This document shows, in pieces, positions 36,701 through 49,752 of a stretch of DNA of 64,000 nt. The notes beneath the pieces were generated by a model. It did no database searches. It saw only the letters and a program-made list of their open reading frames with translations, and was not told the DNA's origin. Made by a program: the position numbers and the translations under genes. Origin of the DNA: Cheilinus undulatus (lineage: Eukaryota; Chordata; Actinopteri; Labriformes; Labridae); contig NC_054875.1 of the NCBI RefSeq assembly GCF_018320785.1, forward strand, positions 18,354,632-18,418,631, written 5' to 3'. Within the stretch, counting starts at the first letter, position 1. Each line of letters begins with the position of its first letter.

Positions 36701-37611
36701 TTTCTGCTCTTTTGACAGTATTTGTTATCAGCAGTAAATCAAATAAAACACCCACGTTTAGACAACTTTCTCTAGATATTAGATATAAAGTTATCTCCAC
36801 ATGTGATCCGTGTGTGTTATGCTCGTTGATTATGACATGCATTGGCATAATTGTCATAAGATATGGGTGTGAAACAGCATCGGCAGGAAGTGGCTGGAGA
36901 AAAAGTTAAAACGAGGAAATGGGAAGCTTCAGTTTGAACACAAGACAGCACAGCTCAGCTTACTAAAGAGACGCAGCACCGGTGGAGTTCCTCTGCTGTC
37001 TTCTTTTACACACGGTCCTCTGTCGAGCGCATCAGATGGCAATAATATATGGATTTAAAATAATAAATGTTTGAATTTGGAAGTTAGATCCTGTCTTCTT
37101 TGTTTGGATAACAGATTTATTGATGTAACCTACCATGAATCTTTACTGATGACAGTGTTTACCTTCATAAAGGTTTTTAGTACATTTTTTTTTTTCAAGT
37201 AAGCCTTAAAGAGCTGCAACTGGTCACTAAAGAGCAATATGCAGTCCGAGAGCCGCGGGTTGAGTATCACTGACATACAGTATGAAATAACTTGGAGTGG
37301 TGAGAAGAAGAACTCTAGAAAGGCACATTAAAAGATCAGGTCCATTTGTCATTTACCATCAAGCAAGCAAAAAAGAAATAAATCATTATTATATAGTCAG
37401 ATTTATTTGTATCTGTGTTTTACATCTGCCATTGATGCCCCATCTTCTCTTTAGGACCGCTGTTTGGCTGTTCTAGTACGAGTTGAGAAGACAGAGTTCC
37501 TGTCCCCTGTGTTCATTGGAGAAGTCACCCATGTCACTGCTGAGATCACTTACACCTCAAAACACTCACTGGAGGTGCAGGTCAATGTAATGGCAGAAAA
37601 CATCCTCACAG
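29326..37611 (+). CDS. acot7: Acyl-CoA thioesterase 7 (cytosolic acyl-CoA hydrolase), 5' part, exons 1-3
   Basis: Exons 29326-29378, 34455-34572 and 37455-37611 join in frame (phase 2, phase 0, then phase 1 leaving the window). The partial product of about 109 residues covers the start and most of the first hotdog domain. ACOT7 hydrolyses long-chain acyl-CoA to free fatty acid and CoA, mainly in the cytosol and strongly in neurons. The family-defining stretch NDAN..GNVHGG is residues 23-34; the Asn at 26 aligns with the catalytic Asn of the N-terminal hotdog domain in mammalian ACOT7 (Asn24 there). TRHCNTQNG, EVTHVTAEITYTSKHS and NVMAENILTG follow. The start has a good context (caccATGt). Later exons, including the second hotdog domain, lie beyond 64000. 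Intron 1 is 5.1 kb, intron 2 is 2.9 kb and intron 3 exceeds 26 kb. Confidence 0.93.
30217..30228 (+). promoter_or_regulatory. YY1-like motif
   Basis: 'caatatggcggc' matches the YY1 consensus (AANATGGCGGC). It sits 0.85 kb inside intron 1 of acot7, in a CpG-containing patch. It could be an alternative promoter element or part of an unrecognised repeat. Confidence 0.35.
30659..30739. repeat. Poly-A plus (TA)n microsatellite
   Basis: About 37 consecutive A residues are followed by about 21 TA units. The A run may be the tail of an old retroposed insertion, but no body is recognised to its left. Confidence 0.9.
31321..32296. mobile_element. TTAA-type non-autonomous element, copy 1, with nested LINE tail
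   Basis: Long blocks match 57341-58175, for example 'aatcatgaaaaattaggcag' followed by taaaatctgc, 'tgaatgagctgaagccacac', and the terminal 'gttttcatgtttac...ttggatttcactttac'. The right end is followed by a TTAA (32297-32300). The left end ('tacctgtaaagtgattt') is a worn version of the agaccctgtaaag terminus. A LINE tail at about 31848-32040 ('aactttattgatccccgaag') interrupts it. Confidence 0.6.
31848..32040 (+). mobile_element. LINE-tail fragment (TTTATTGATCCCC type)
   Basis: (ATACA)n is followed by 'actttattgatccccgaagg' and gaaattca, a very common 3'-tail sequence of teleost LINEs. It is inserted in the TTAA-type element. Confidence 0.5.
32983..33004. repeat. (CA)n microsatellite
   Basis: About 11 uninterrupted CA units. 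Confidence 0.9.
33600..33666. repeat. Poly-C and interrupted (CA)n microsatellite
   Basis: A C run is followed by broken CA units over about 66 bases. Confidence 0.85.
34455..34572 (+). CDS. acot7: acot7 exon 2
   Basis: It starts after ...tgcag, completes the Arg codon and encodes 39 residues (IMGPNDANIVGNVHGG to TRHCNTQNG). The donor is gtaaga. It holds the N-terminal hotdog active-site Asn. Confidence 0.95.
35650..35929 (+). repeat. Interspersed repeat with 'cttgggcaagacactgaacc' core
   Basis: The core 'cttgggcaagacactgaacc' followed by ccaaattgctccc, and a later 'gtgtgtgagtgcagtgtgga', are typical of a very common fish interspersed repeat (SINE- or MITE-like). The right-hand part appears cut by the hAT element that starts at 35930. 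Confidence 0.5.
35930..37272. mobile_element. Non-autonomous hAT-type element with 16-bp TIRs
   Basis: Left 'cagtggtactcaaccc' and right 'gggttgagtatcactg' are inverted repeats with one mismatch. The flanks are acctacag (35922-35929) and acatacag (37273-37280), 7 of 8 matching. 'agagccac' motifs lie just inside both ends. No transposase frame is present. The element is in intron 2 of acot7 and interrupts an older repeat. Confidence 0.75.
37455..37611 (+). CDS. acot7: acot7 exon 3
   Basis: It starts after ttctctttag, encodes DRCLAVLVRVEKTEF through NVMAENILT plus one base, and is followed by gtgacg. The sequence continues the first hotdog domain. Confidence 0.95.
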
Positions 37612-39239
37612 GTGACGTATTTTGATGTTCTCATTGAATTCCCTGTTTGACAGGTACAAACCACAAAAATGAAACACTCGTTTAATTTCTCAGTCATTCA
37701 TTTTAATGAAACCAAATGTTTTCCCAGCAAATCACTGGCATTTCTGCCTTTGTTTATTGTTGTACTGTTCACTGGGCTTTACACTTTTTTGTCAGACCAA
37801 AGGGAATTTTAAAAAACTTAAGCATTTTGAATGACTTTCACTGAGCCTGACACTCCACCTGCTCAATTATGTTCACCTTTGACCCTGTTTTCATCCACAT
37901 CTGTGGAAGAGGAAAAGAACGACAGAAGAGATTCAGGTGCACAGACAGGAAGACAAATAGATATACACAGACAACCCTGCACCATACTACACACACAGAC
38001 AGAAAGACGGACAGACAGACAGGTAAACTTGATCATCAGTACAGGAGAACAGCAGATAAAATATACACTGACTGCCAGGAAAGATAGGCAGATGGTGCTA
38101 CAGTGAAGAACCTAATTACCGAAAATGTTTGAAGGTTTTCTCCAACAACTCAATTTGTTAAAGTTGCTGTTGAATTTTTCTATAACTGTACACTGATTAA
38201 TGAGAATAATCTGCTTAGTGTCTAACTTTAGTTGTCTTTTTCCACCTTATTTACCATTACCTTAAATATATTCTGGGTTTCATCATTCATTACATCTCTC
38301 TCTGCTCACTGTGTGAGGCATCCAAGTGCCTAATAATGCAATTCGTCAACAAAATTCACAATAGATGGTGTAGGAAGATTAGCTTTTATTCATTAAGAAG
38401 AGAAGGAATTAAATTTGAAGATGCAAGAAGGCAAACAAATCCAAACAATGGTGCATGAGCACTGTTACTCTGTTATTAACTTAGCACCAGTTCAGAACCT
38501 TTGTCTGCACACTGTGTGTTAATATATTAATAATTATGTTCATGAATGAAAGACCTATCTGTGTAGATACATGTTTGGAAAAAATCTCAATCAAAGCAAC
38601 AACAAGGACGATGTTAGAGAGTCTTTATGTTGGAAGCTATTTTTAATTTTCTCTCTGTCTTAGTCTTTAGATTGAATGGCCTTTATAGTTTAAGTCTAGT
38701 TTCCACAACAACTATGAAAGATTTTAGTTCATAGAATCCTGACATTTAGTCAGTGTTTATTTCCAGAGCATTTATTTACCTGAGTTAGGGGAAAACCATA
38801 CTCGTGTGGTTTATGCACCCTGAAAAACCTGGTATTCCTGCTTTCTAAGCTGAGAGGCAGAAGAGCTACAGACCTAACAGCTTGTGCTCAGTCATATCAT
38901 GGATTTTGAATGTCTGACACTAAATGTCATTTTAGTCTTCTTAACAGTCTTCTTAACAAAAACTAAAGTTACTTTCTGTCAGAGTTTTGATCTTCCTTAT
39001 GGAAAAAGGTAGCCAACAAATATTTGCAATCATAGTTATAGTTGATGAAATTAACACTGGCTGGAAATTAATCAGAAAATCTATTATGCCGCTGGCTTTT
39101 AAAAAAGTATCATTGTCTTTGGAGACATTAATGATACTTAGGAAGAGTTTGCTGGGCCACCAAATACATTCAGAGATAAATATTATGAAAAAACTTCTGG
39201 AAGGTCCAGTCACTGGTTAATTAGTATTCCTGGCTACCA

Positions 39240-39405
39240 TTACCCCATGTAGACTAAAGAACACTCTAAGCAACTTAGAGAAATGGTTATTGAAAAGTGT
39301 GTCAGGGGACTGCACATCAAACAAACACATCATCCCCACTGTGAAGCACAGTAGTGGCAGCATCATGCTGTGGGGTCTTTTCAGATGCCAGCCCTGTTTT
39401 ATTAA
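39240..39405 (+). mobile_element. Tc1-like transposase fragment
   Basis: The DNA at 39330-39380 translates in one frame to a piece with SGSIMLWG, the conserved segment between the first and second catalytic Asp of Tc1 transposases. Nothing else of the element is recognisable nearby. Confidence 0.45.
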
Positions 39406-39562
39406 ATAAAAAAAAATGGCAGTGTCTCATTTTGTACTTTGTGACCATAGATATCTATAGAACACTAGATACGCCAGCGCGCTGTAGCAGCCCGCTAAGC
39501 GACGTGCCTACGTGGCAGCCATCTTGGCGGGGGCGACGGTCTCATTAAAGACAATGTATGTA

Positions 39563-41178
<1,616 letters not shown>

Positions 41179-41626
41179 TACATTGAAAATAAACCATAAC
41201 TTGCTCATTTCTCAACCGATTTTCATGCAGGTTGCTTTATTGTCAACGTCAAAACATGTGCTATTAGTACAGAACATTTGATTTAGAAAAAAAAAAGGAA
41301 AAGGGCTTTCTACCAATGTAGCCTACAATTTTAGTTATTTTACTCTTTAAGTCCAGAGGTCTGGGAATCGTTTATGTTTAGCCATTATATATTTATAAAT
41401 GTATATACATAAACATATAGTTGTATGTATAAAAATAGAAAGATAAAGTTATACATATATAGAAAATATGTTTTTAGATTGAAAGACTTAATTGTAAAGG
41501 TAATCAAATAATAATTAATATTAATTTATTTGTCTCTCTCTCCCTTCTTATCTCTCTTTCACTCTCTCTCTCTCTCTATATATATATATGTTTATAGAAA
41601 CAAACACACTGTGGAGATAGAATAGA

Positions 41627-41690
41627 ATAGAGTTTATTGCCATTTGTACAAGTTAGAAACAGGTACAATGAAATTGTTGTGCGTGTCACT
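41627..41690 (+). mobile_element. LINE-tail fragment (TTTATTGCCATTTGTAC type)
   Basis: 'agtttattgccatttgtaca' and 'ggtacaatgaaattg' match the style of a common teleost LINE 3' tail. Only about 60 bases are present. Confidence 0.4.
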
Positions 41691-41764
41691 GAGTAAATAG
41701 TAACACTTCACTTCACCTTGGACTTAAATAACGTATATAACTATACATATAACTATAACGTATA

Positions 41765-41940
41765 TAACTTACAAAACTACTACTAGTAGTAGTGGTAGTA
41801 CACCAACTACTACTGCTGATACTGGCACTGCTACTACAACTGGTAATACTATTACAAATGCTGATACTACTTCTACGACTCTAAAGGCTATTTATACTAC
41901 TACTGCTGCTTGTACAGCTATACTACAGCTACTATTAATC
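41765..41940. repeat. Imperfect (TAC)n trinucleotide repeat
   Basis: TAC/ACT/CTG-type triplets dominate about 170 bases, with many interruptions. Confidence 0.7.
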
Positions 41941-42385
41941 GTCTGGTATTTGGCTGTCAAGCTGCTGGCTCGCGTTGGTGTTTTGCTAGTAGCCAGGTAG
42001 TTGCTGAAGCTCTCTCAACAAGATTTAATAATGAAAAAAGAGCCAAAAACTATTTTTACCTATGAAAGGTTATTTCCAGTTTCCTTGTTTCAGCTGTACG
42101 GTGTAGTGTGCAACCCTATGCAGTACAATGTGCAGGCATCCTTGTTTTACTTTTCCTGCCATCTACAACCATGGAATGCCCCGATACTTTCTGCCCCCAC
42201 TAGCTTAGCCTCACCGTAGGCATGCAGCTCAAAGGGGCGTGTCGTATCTACTCTTCTACATATATCTATGTTTGTGACCCCCAAAACACTTTCTGAGTAA
42301 TGTTAATGTATCTGAAAGCAAAACATTTGAATTGAAATCCCATGTTTATGGAACTAAAATATGGTGAACTAGAAAAGCACTAGGA

Positions 42386-42626
42386 GAGCGCGGACCTCCG
42401 CCATTAGCCCTTTCTCCCAATAGTAAAGAATCCTTTAAAAAATTCCTGGATCCAGACAATAATCCGAATCACTCCCAAAATCGAATCAGTTCTTCCTTAT
42501 GCCATTTCTGACATTTCCTGAAAATTTCATCAAAATCCGTCCATAACTTTTTGAGTTACGTTGCTAACAAACTAACAAACTAACTAACAAACCCTGTCGA
42601 TAACATAACCTCCTTGGTGGAGGTAA
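42386..42626 (+). mobile_element. RTE-like LINE 3' end fragment
   Basis: It is almost the same sequence as 20812-21053, including 'aaaatcgaatcagttcttcc', the 'aactaacaaact' run and the end 'ataacctccttggtggaggt'. Both copies are truncated to the 3' part. Confidence 0.65.
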
Positions 42627-43218
42627 TAAAAAATTAATATTGAGTCTCATGCTATGGTTGTGCAGCCTTTTTTTTCTTGGGCCCCAAAGAGTTCTTAAAT
42701 TGGGCTGCAGCATACTAGGGTTTGGGAAAGGCTGTGTTAATCAATTTACTAGCATATTCTCTAGTCAGTGTCACACTGAAAATTACAACCATTAGCTATG
42801 CGTGGTCTCTAAATTTTTTTTGTGAAATACTGTATAGCTTTTTTCAAGTTTAACCTAAATCAGTTACCTTATTTAATTATAATTTCAACAATAACATAAT
42901 TTTAGTCACACCTGTCATTTTTTGCGGAGTTTTTTAATGATGCAATGTTTCTAAATGCTGTGTAATTAACACTCCACTTATAAAATCCTCAGTTTTATTT
43001 AGCTCTTTTTTAACAGCAGAGAGCAGCACTCTCTAAGAATTATAGTCCTGGAAGGCATTAAGATGAGATGCAGCTTTCATGCCATGCTTCATTACATGCT
43101 GTGACAGGGACAGAAAGTGAGAGCCATGTTGGTTTCTAGTTTTAGACTGTATTCTAAGTGCCAGTCTTTTATTCATGTATTTAGATGTTTGTGTTAAATG
43201 TTGTTCATGGATACAGTG

Positions 43219-43275
43219 ATACACACACACACACACACCCACAACTACACACAAACACACACACAGACACACACT
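43219..43275. repeat. (CA)n microsatellite, interrupted
   Basis: CA/ACAC units with short interruptions. Confidence 0.85.
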
Positions 43276-45445
43276 CTCTGCACAAAGCCCCTGACTGAAG
43301 ACAGAGAGGATCACATTGGGCTGACCTATAGCATCATCTCTGATCCTTTAAAAGGCAATGGCAAAAGTAATGTACTTATGTCAGTCTGTCTTCCCTAATG
43401 TAAAGAACCATCTCCATTGTAACTGCAATAGTAAAGTGGAAAAGTTAATGTCTAAGCCTACTAATACATCCATAGAGATGCAATGTATATTTTATGTGGT
43501 TATACATGAGTTTCAGGAGAATAAACAAGTTTATCAATACATTACCAATGACATCTTACTTCTGTTTTTTCAGTTTTTAAGACTTTGACTTTAAGATATT
43601 TTCTCTATCTTCAAGAGACTGAAGAAGAGCTAGAGTAAGGTAGAGAAGGGGGGTTGAGACAGAAAGACAATAAGTGAGAGACAGATGGACATGTTGACAG
43701 GGTAAAAGATAGCAGACAGAATTGAAGGGGGAAGAAAGAGGCATAGTAAGGGAAGAAAAAGAAGGATGTAGGAAAGGAGGTTTGAGAAACAAAAGAAGTA
43801 TCCCCCAGACAGCTGTTGCCCTAGCAACAGGCTTATACTGGTTGGTTGGCTGGTTGCTGGGTTGGAAACAGGTTGATGGAGGCAGAGGCAGAGATTTGAG
43901 ATGACAGGTGGAAAGGTTTTGTAAACATATAGGCATCGTATTGGGCAACCTGCTACAGAGCCTGACCTGTGAGGAAGGAGGATGCAGCTCAAAGCAGCAT
44001 GTTACTGAATGTTGTACATTTTTTACACTGCCAGAGTTGGAAAGTAGCAAGAACTATAAACTTTATATGCAGCACATCAGTTCTACACTGTGTACTAAAA
44101 CAGTGTTAAACTGTATTGACCTTATTAAATAGAAATTTTCTATCTTAACATTTAAAGAACATAAAAAGAGTTGATATTTCTGAAGTGTAGGTTTGCTGGC
44201 AGGACAAAGTGGGTGTAGCGTAGGTTAGCGAACCTCCTGCTAGTGATGAGGGGGTATGAGGGTGCGACCTTCTCCAGCACAGCAGCTTTACCCTGGTATT
44301 AATTGAATGCCATGCGCATAAAACAACATCTGTGATAACAATCACTGACCTTAACCCTCCAAACCCATCTGAATCACCGATGAACCAAGGGTAGTGCATG
44401 CATTGTTTACAATTTTTCATGAAACATAAGACTGATCTCTATGGAGTAAATTGTCATCAGAAACTTACCTTTTTGCTAATCTACAGATGGCTCCCTGTGT
44501 TTACATCCCTTCCAGAACATTTTTAATCCAGGCGCAAAAGTACAATGTTTTTTCAGAGCTTTGAAACTGTGAATCCACATTGCTAAATCCACGATAATGT
44601 GACTGTTTTTTATGTTTTTCTCAATGGAAATCTTAGCCATGGTACTATACAGTATGTCCCCCGTTTTGACACTGGGAGTAAAAGACAGTGACTTTCTCTT
44701 AGCATGTCATCCAATCACAATGCTCCAGTTTTTTCTTCTTTTTTTTTTTTTTTTGGCGGTAGCAACCAATAAGGGCCAGCAAAAGATCAACAAGACACAA
44801 GATAGTTATCTGCCAGTTTAGAGAGGAAAGAAAAAATATTCCTCTATGGCCCAATGAGTAAAAACATGAAGTTTGCGCTTCTAAAATCGGATCCAAGTGC
44901 ATTTTACGCATTGAAATACCACATGTACACAAAATATGAATTGGTTTTACGGTGATGAATGACAGTGATAGTTTCTGTGACGTGTCTGTGAGAAAGCTAT
45001 GTTTTTCTCTTAATAAACATGGCCTATAGTAACTAAATGCAGAAGTGAAGAGGTTTGTTCGTTGTTAATCTGGGTGATTACAATTCTATGAGATTTAATT
45101 TCTGTTTTATTCTGTTACTTGTTTTTTTTGGCCATATAACTTTTGATTCATTCATCTGAAATCCTTGTAGCACACATATTCTGTAGTCCAAGTTGTCCTG
45201 AAAAAATAAATGTCCATTACTTGACTGTGCTTAAAGGGTTTTACAGTCAAGGGTTAAGACCAGTTTATATACACAAGCTCTGTTGTCTTTTCTGCTCTAT
45301 GTATAGCTGCTTTGATTGTTTCATTCCAGTCCTTGTAAAATGAAATTCAAATTCCAAGTGTGTGAAGCCTCAATATACAGTATATATACTTGAAATTCAA
45401 TACCAACAAAAGCTTGCAAATATCTAAATCGTAAATATGATACTA

Positions 45446-46933
<1,488 letters not shown>

Positions 46934-47120
46934 TAAGCTAATGTATGTATTGTTGTATGTAATGTGGCAATCCTGAACATTGAGAGGAAAGCTAACCTGA
47001 ATCAAAAGCGTTGTTGCGTAAGCATACTTGGCCAATGAAGCTGATTCTGAGTGCAAGCCTGCTCTGGCCCCAGGTCACTATGCCCGCTGACCTGTCTAGT
47101 CTCAGGAATACATCTCAGTC

Positions 47121-47300
47121 GTCTCACATGCACATTTTCACTAAGTAATGTACTAAGTGTGACTAAAATTATTAAGGTGAAATGCCTCACCTCACATGCA
47201 CATTGGCACCAATAGATCATACTAGCTGTAATTTAAAGTACTGTGGTAAAATGCCATGTCATATGCGCATGTGCACCAAGTAACCTATTACTACACTATT
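47121..47300. repeat. Short tandem repeat, unit about 67 bp, about 2.5 copies
   Basis: Units starting at about 47125 ('cacatgcacattttcac'), 47193 ('cacatgcacattggcacc') and 47260 ('catatgcgcatgtgcacc') follow one another at a period of 67-68 bases and have diverged. The third is cut off by the transposon beginning at 47315. Confidence 0.6.
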
Positions 47301-47314
47301 AGTAATGTAATCTA

Positions 47315-48560
47315 CACCGCTTTCCAAATTATTATGCAAAGGATATTTTTCTCTGATTTTCCAAATAGTCGATGCAAATGACAGTCAGTGTAATTTTTCA
47401 AGTCATCAACTGTTACATGATTCAGATTTGGTTAAACAAACTTCCCAATGATAACTATTGTTTTTTAAAAGATAACAATCTCAAAATACACTGTTCCACA
47501 TTATTATGCACATCAGAGTTTCAGAACATTTTATGGGTTGTAAAGAACTGACAATGGTCATTTGTTGAATATGCAGCATTAGGAGGTCATATTTACTGAA
47601 ATCAAAGCTATTTCAATCAAAAACATCTGAACAGGCCAAGTTACAAGCTAACATAGGACCCCTTCTTTGATATCACCTTCACAATTCTTGCATCCATTGA
47701 ACTTGTGAGTTTTTGAAGAGTTTCTGCTTGAATTTCTGTGAAAGATGTCAGAATAGCCTCCCAGAGCTGCTGTTTTGATGTGAACTGCCTCCCTCCCTCA
47801 TAGATCTTTTGCTTGAGGATGCTTTAAAGGTTGTCAATAGGGTCAAGGTCAGGGAGGATAGGGGCCACACCATGAGTTTCTCTCCTTTTATGCCCATAGC
47901 AGCCAGTGACACAGAGGGATTCTTTGCAGCATGAGATGGTGCATTGCCATGCATCAAAATAATTTTGCTAGAGGGCACGGTTCTTCTTTTTGTACAATGG
48001 AAGAAAGTGGTCAGTCAGAAATTCTATATACTTTGCCGAGTTCATTGTCACACCTTCAGGAACCCTGAAGGGGCCTGCCAGCTCTATCCTCATGATTCCG
48101 TCCCAAAACATGAGTCCGCCACCTCCTTGCTGACATTGCAGCCTTGTTGGGACATGGTGGCCATCCACCAACCATCCACTACTCCATCCATCTGGACCAT
48201 CCAGGGTTGCGTGGCACTCATCAGTAAACAAGACTGTTTGAAAATGAGTCTTCATGTATTTCCGGGCCCACTGCAACCGTTTCTGCTTGTGAGCATTGGT
48301 TAGAGGTGGCCCAATAGTAGGTTTATACAGGATAGCAAGCCTCTGGAGGATCCTAAACCATGAGGTTCATGGGACTCCAGAGGCACCAGCAGCTTCAAAT
48401 ACCTGTTTGCTGCTTTGTAATGGCATTTTAGTGGCTGCTGTCTTTAGTCTGATGAATTTGTCTGGTAGAAACCTTCCTCATTATGTCTTTATCTGCACAA
48501 ACCCGTCTGTGCTCTGAATCAACCACGCAGGCTGAGTCCGGTTTCCTCAAGCTAACAGTT
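47315..48560 (-). mobile_element. Truncated Tc1/mariner-like element
   Basis: The left terminus 'caccgctttccaaattatta' (then tgcaaag) follows a TA, and is the 3' end of an element whose transposase runs on the minus strand. No matching inverted end is found to the right, so the 5' end is missing. A subterminal 'ttccacattattatgcac' lies at 47494-47511. Confidence 0.75.
47740..48480 (-). pseudogene. Tc1/mariner-like transposase pseudogene
   Basis: Minus-strand frames read GPPLTNAHKQKRLQWARKYM, then FQTVLFTDECHATLDGPDGW (first catalytic Asp in TDE), GGGGLMFWDGIMRIELAG, then after a frame change KIILMHGNAPSHAAK, where the second catalytic Asp is Gly. The last third is frameshifted, and the NPIENLW-type Glu motif cannot be read. 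It is inactive. Confidence 0.8.
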
Positions 48561-49154
48561 GAAGGTACCACATTCTGGTTTAATGTGATGTACAATACTG
48601 ATGTGCTTTTAGTTTATTTTCCCTCCTTGCAAGAACTGATGTGTGTTTTTACACCAGGTATATCTTAAAATGAAGTTACGTCACCCTGTGAGACTCGATA
48701 GCAGTATCGATAAGCCAAAATGTTATTGATTTTATAGGTTCTTGAAAAATACAGAAATGGGTCCTTATGGACCTGGGTGTTGATCCCCCATCCCTAGTTG
48801 TTGTCATGTGGTAAATTGTGTCACTTATGTAGAAGTGTAGAAATTTGAGTGAATGATGTTGTTAATGGGGGGGGGGCTTAAATGTAGGAGATGTCTCATG
48901 TGTTTGTAAGCAGCTGCAGGATGCCTCGTTGATCCCTCAAGAATCGCTGAGTGGTGAAAATCTGGCCAAAATGTGAAGCAGTTGTAGCGACCCGACTGGG
49001 TCGACTGGTCCCAGCTACAGGGGGCTGGCTAGCAAGAGCAGAGAATAAAGATGTGGATTCAGTGGTGTGGAGTGGCATTTCCAAAAGCGTTACCCTGTTC
49101 TCCAGAGCTCCAATTAAGCTACATTATATACACATACCGTTATAGTTGAAGGAG

Positions 49155-49373
49155 GACAGATGCTCAGTGTAAGTCAGCACGTACAGCTGTATTGGTGGAT
49201 AGGGACCTGAGGATGAGCAAAGTGAAACGTTAAAATGGAAATTTTGGAGTTTTATACAAAATCTATACCCTTTCATGATGTTGTCATGCTTCCAGTTTGG
49301 ACTCAGTATACCCCAGCAGTCCTCTGAGAGGTATGGATGAGAATTGGAGCGACAGGGAGGTTTGTCAATCAAG

Positions 49374-49380
<7 letters not shown>
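49155..49380 (-). repeat. Unclassified interspersed repeat, copy 1 (inverted relative to 55.3 kb)
   Basis: Read on the minus strand, it matches 55296-55505 over about 200 bases: 'ctctcagaggact', 'ggtatact', 'atgacaa' and 'atccaccaata' blocks appear in the same order. It borders a (CATA)n microsatellite at 49374-49402. No family is recognised. Confidence 0.6.

Positions 49381-49402
<22 letters not shown>
49374..49402. repeat. (CATA)n microsatellite
   Basis: About seven units between the unclassified repeat and a MITE. Confidence 0.85.
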
Positions 49403-49403
<1 letters not shown>

Positions 49404-49404
<1 letters not shown>

Positions 49405-49668
49405 ACAAATTTATTAGACCACCCTAACCCTAACCAAAGTAAGGTTTATGCCACAGCCGCCCTAAATTAACAGCATTGGTAATTACCAAAATAATTTTTT
49501 ATGTTTCTGCAATGGTTAATACACCAATATGTTGAAGCTCTTTAACCGAAATGATATTTTTAATGCTAAAATATAATTATTATTATTGTTATCTAGGAAT
49601 TTCAAAATGGAAAAACATGGTCTTTGAGACAAATATGACAGGTGGTCTAATAAAATTGTTAAGCACTG
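49404..49668. mobile_element. Tc1-derived MITE (about 265 bp)
   Basis: Left 'aacaaatttattagaccacc' and right 'ggtggtctaataaaattgtt' (then aagcactg) are inverted repeats; the right end abuts a TA. Interior blocks 'ggtaattaccaaaat' and 'taaagctctt'-like sequence match 59650-59797, which still holds part of a transposase. The MITE therefore derives from that Tc1-like family by loss of the gene. Confidence 0.7.
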
Positions 49669-49672
49669 TAAT

Positions 49673-49752
49673 TACATACATACACACATTCATACATACA
49701 TACATACATACATACATACATACATACGGACAGACAGACAGACAGACAGACA
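49673..49752. repeat. (CATA)n and (GACA)n compound microsatellite
   Basis: About ten CATA units followed by about seven GACA units. Confidence 0.9.

Larger units (their letters stand above)
34573..37454 (+). other. acot7 intron 2
   Basis: It contains a SINE- or MITE-like segment (35650-35929) and a hAT-type element (35930-37272). No further exon is seen. Confidence 0.75.

Noticed and set aside
43577..44050. 157-codon frame on the minus strand and an overlapping 120-codon frame
   Set aside because: They arise from low-complexity purine-rich DNA and show no recognisable domain.
49374..49752. Possible CRISPR-like array
   Set aside because: The periodicity is that of tetranucleotide microsatellites, and the genome is a vertebrate.
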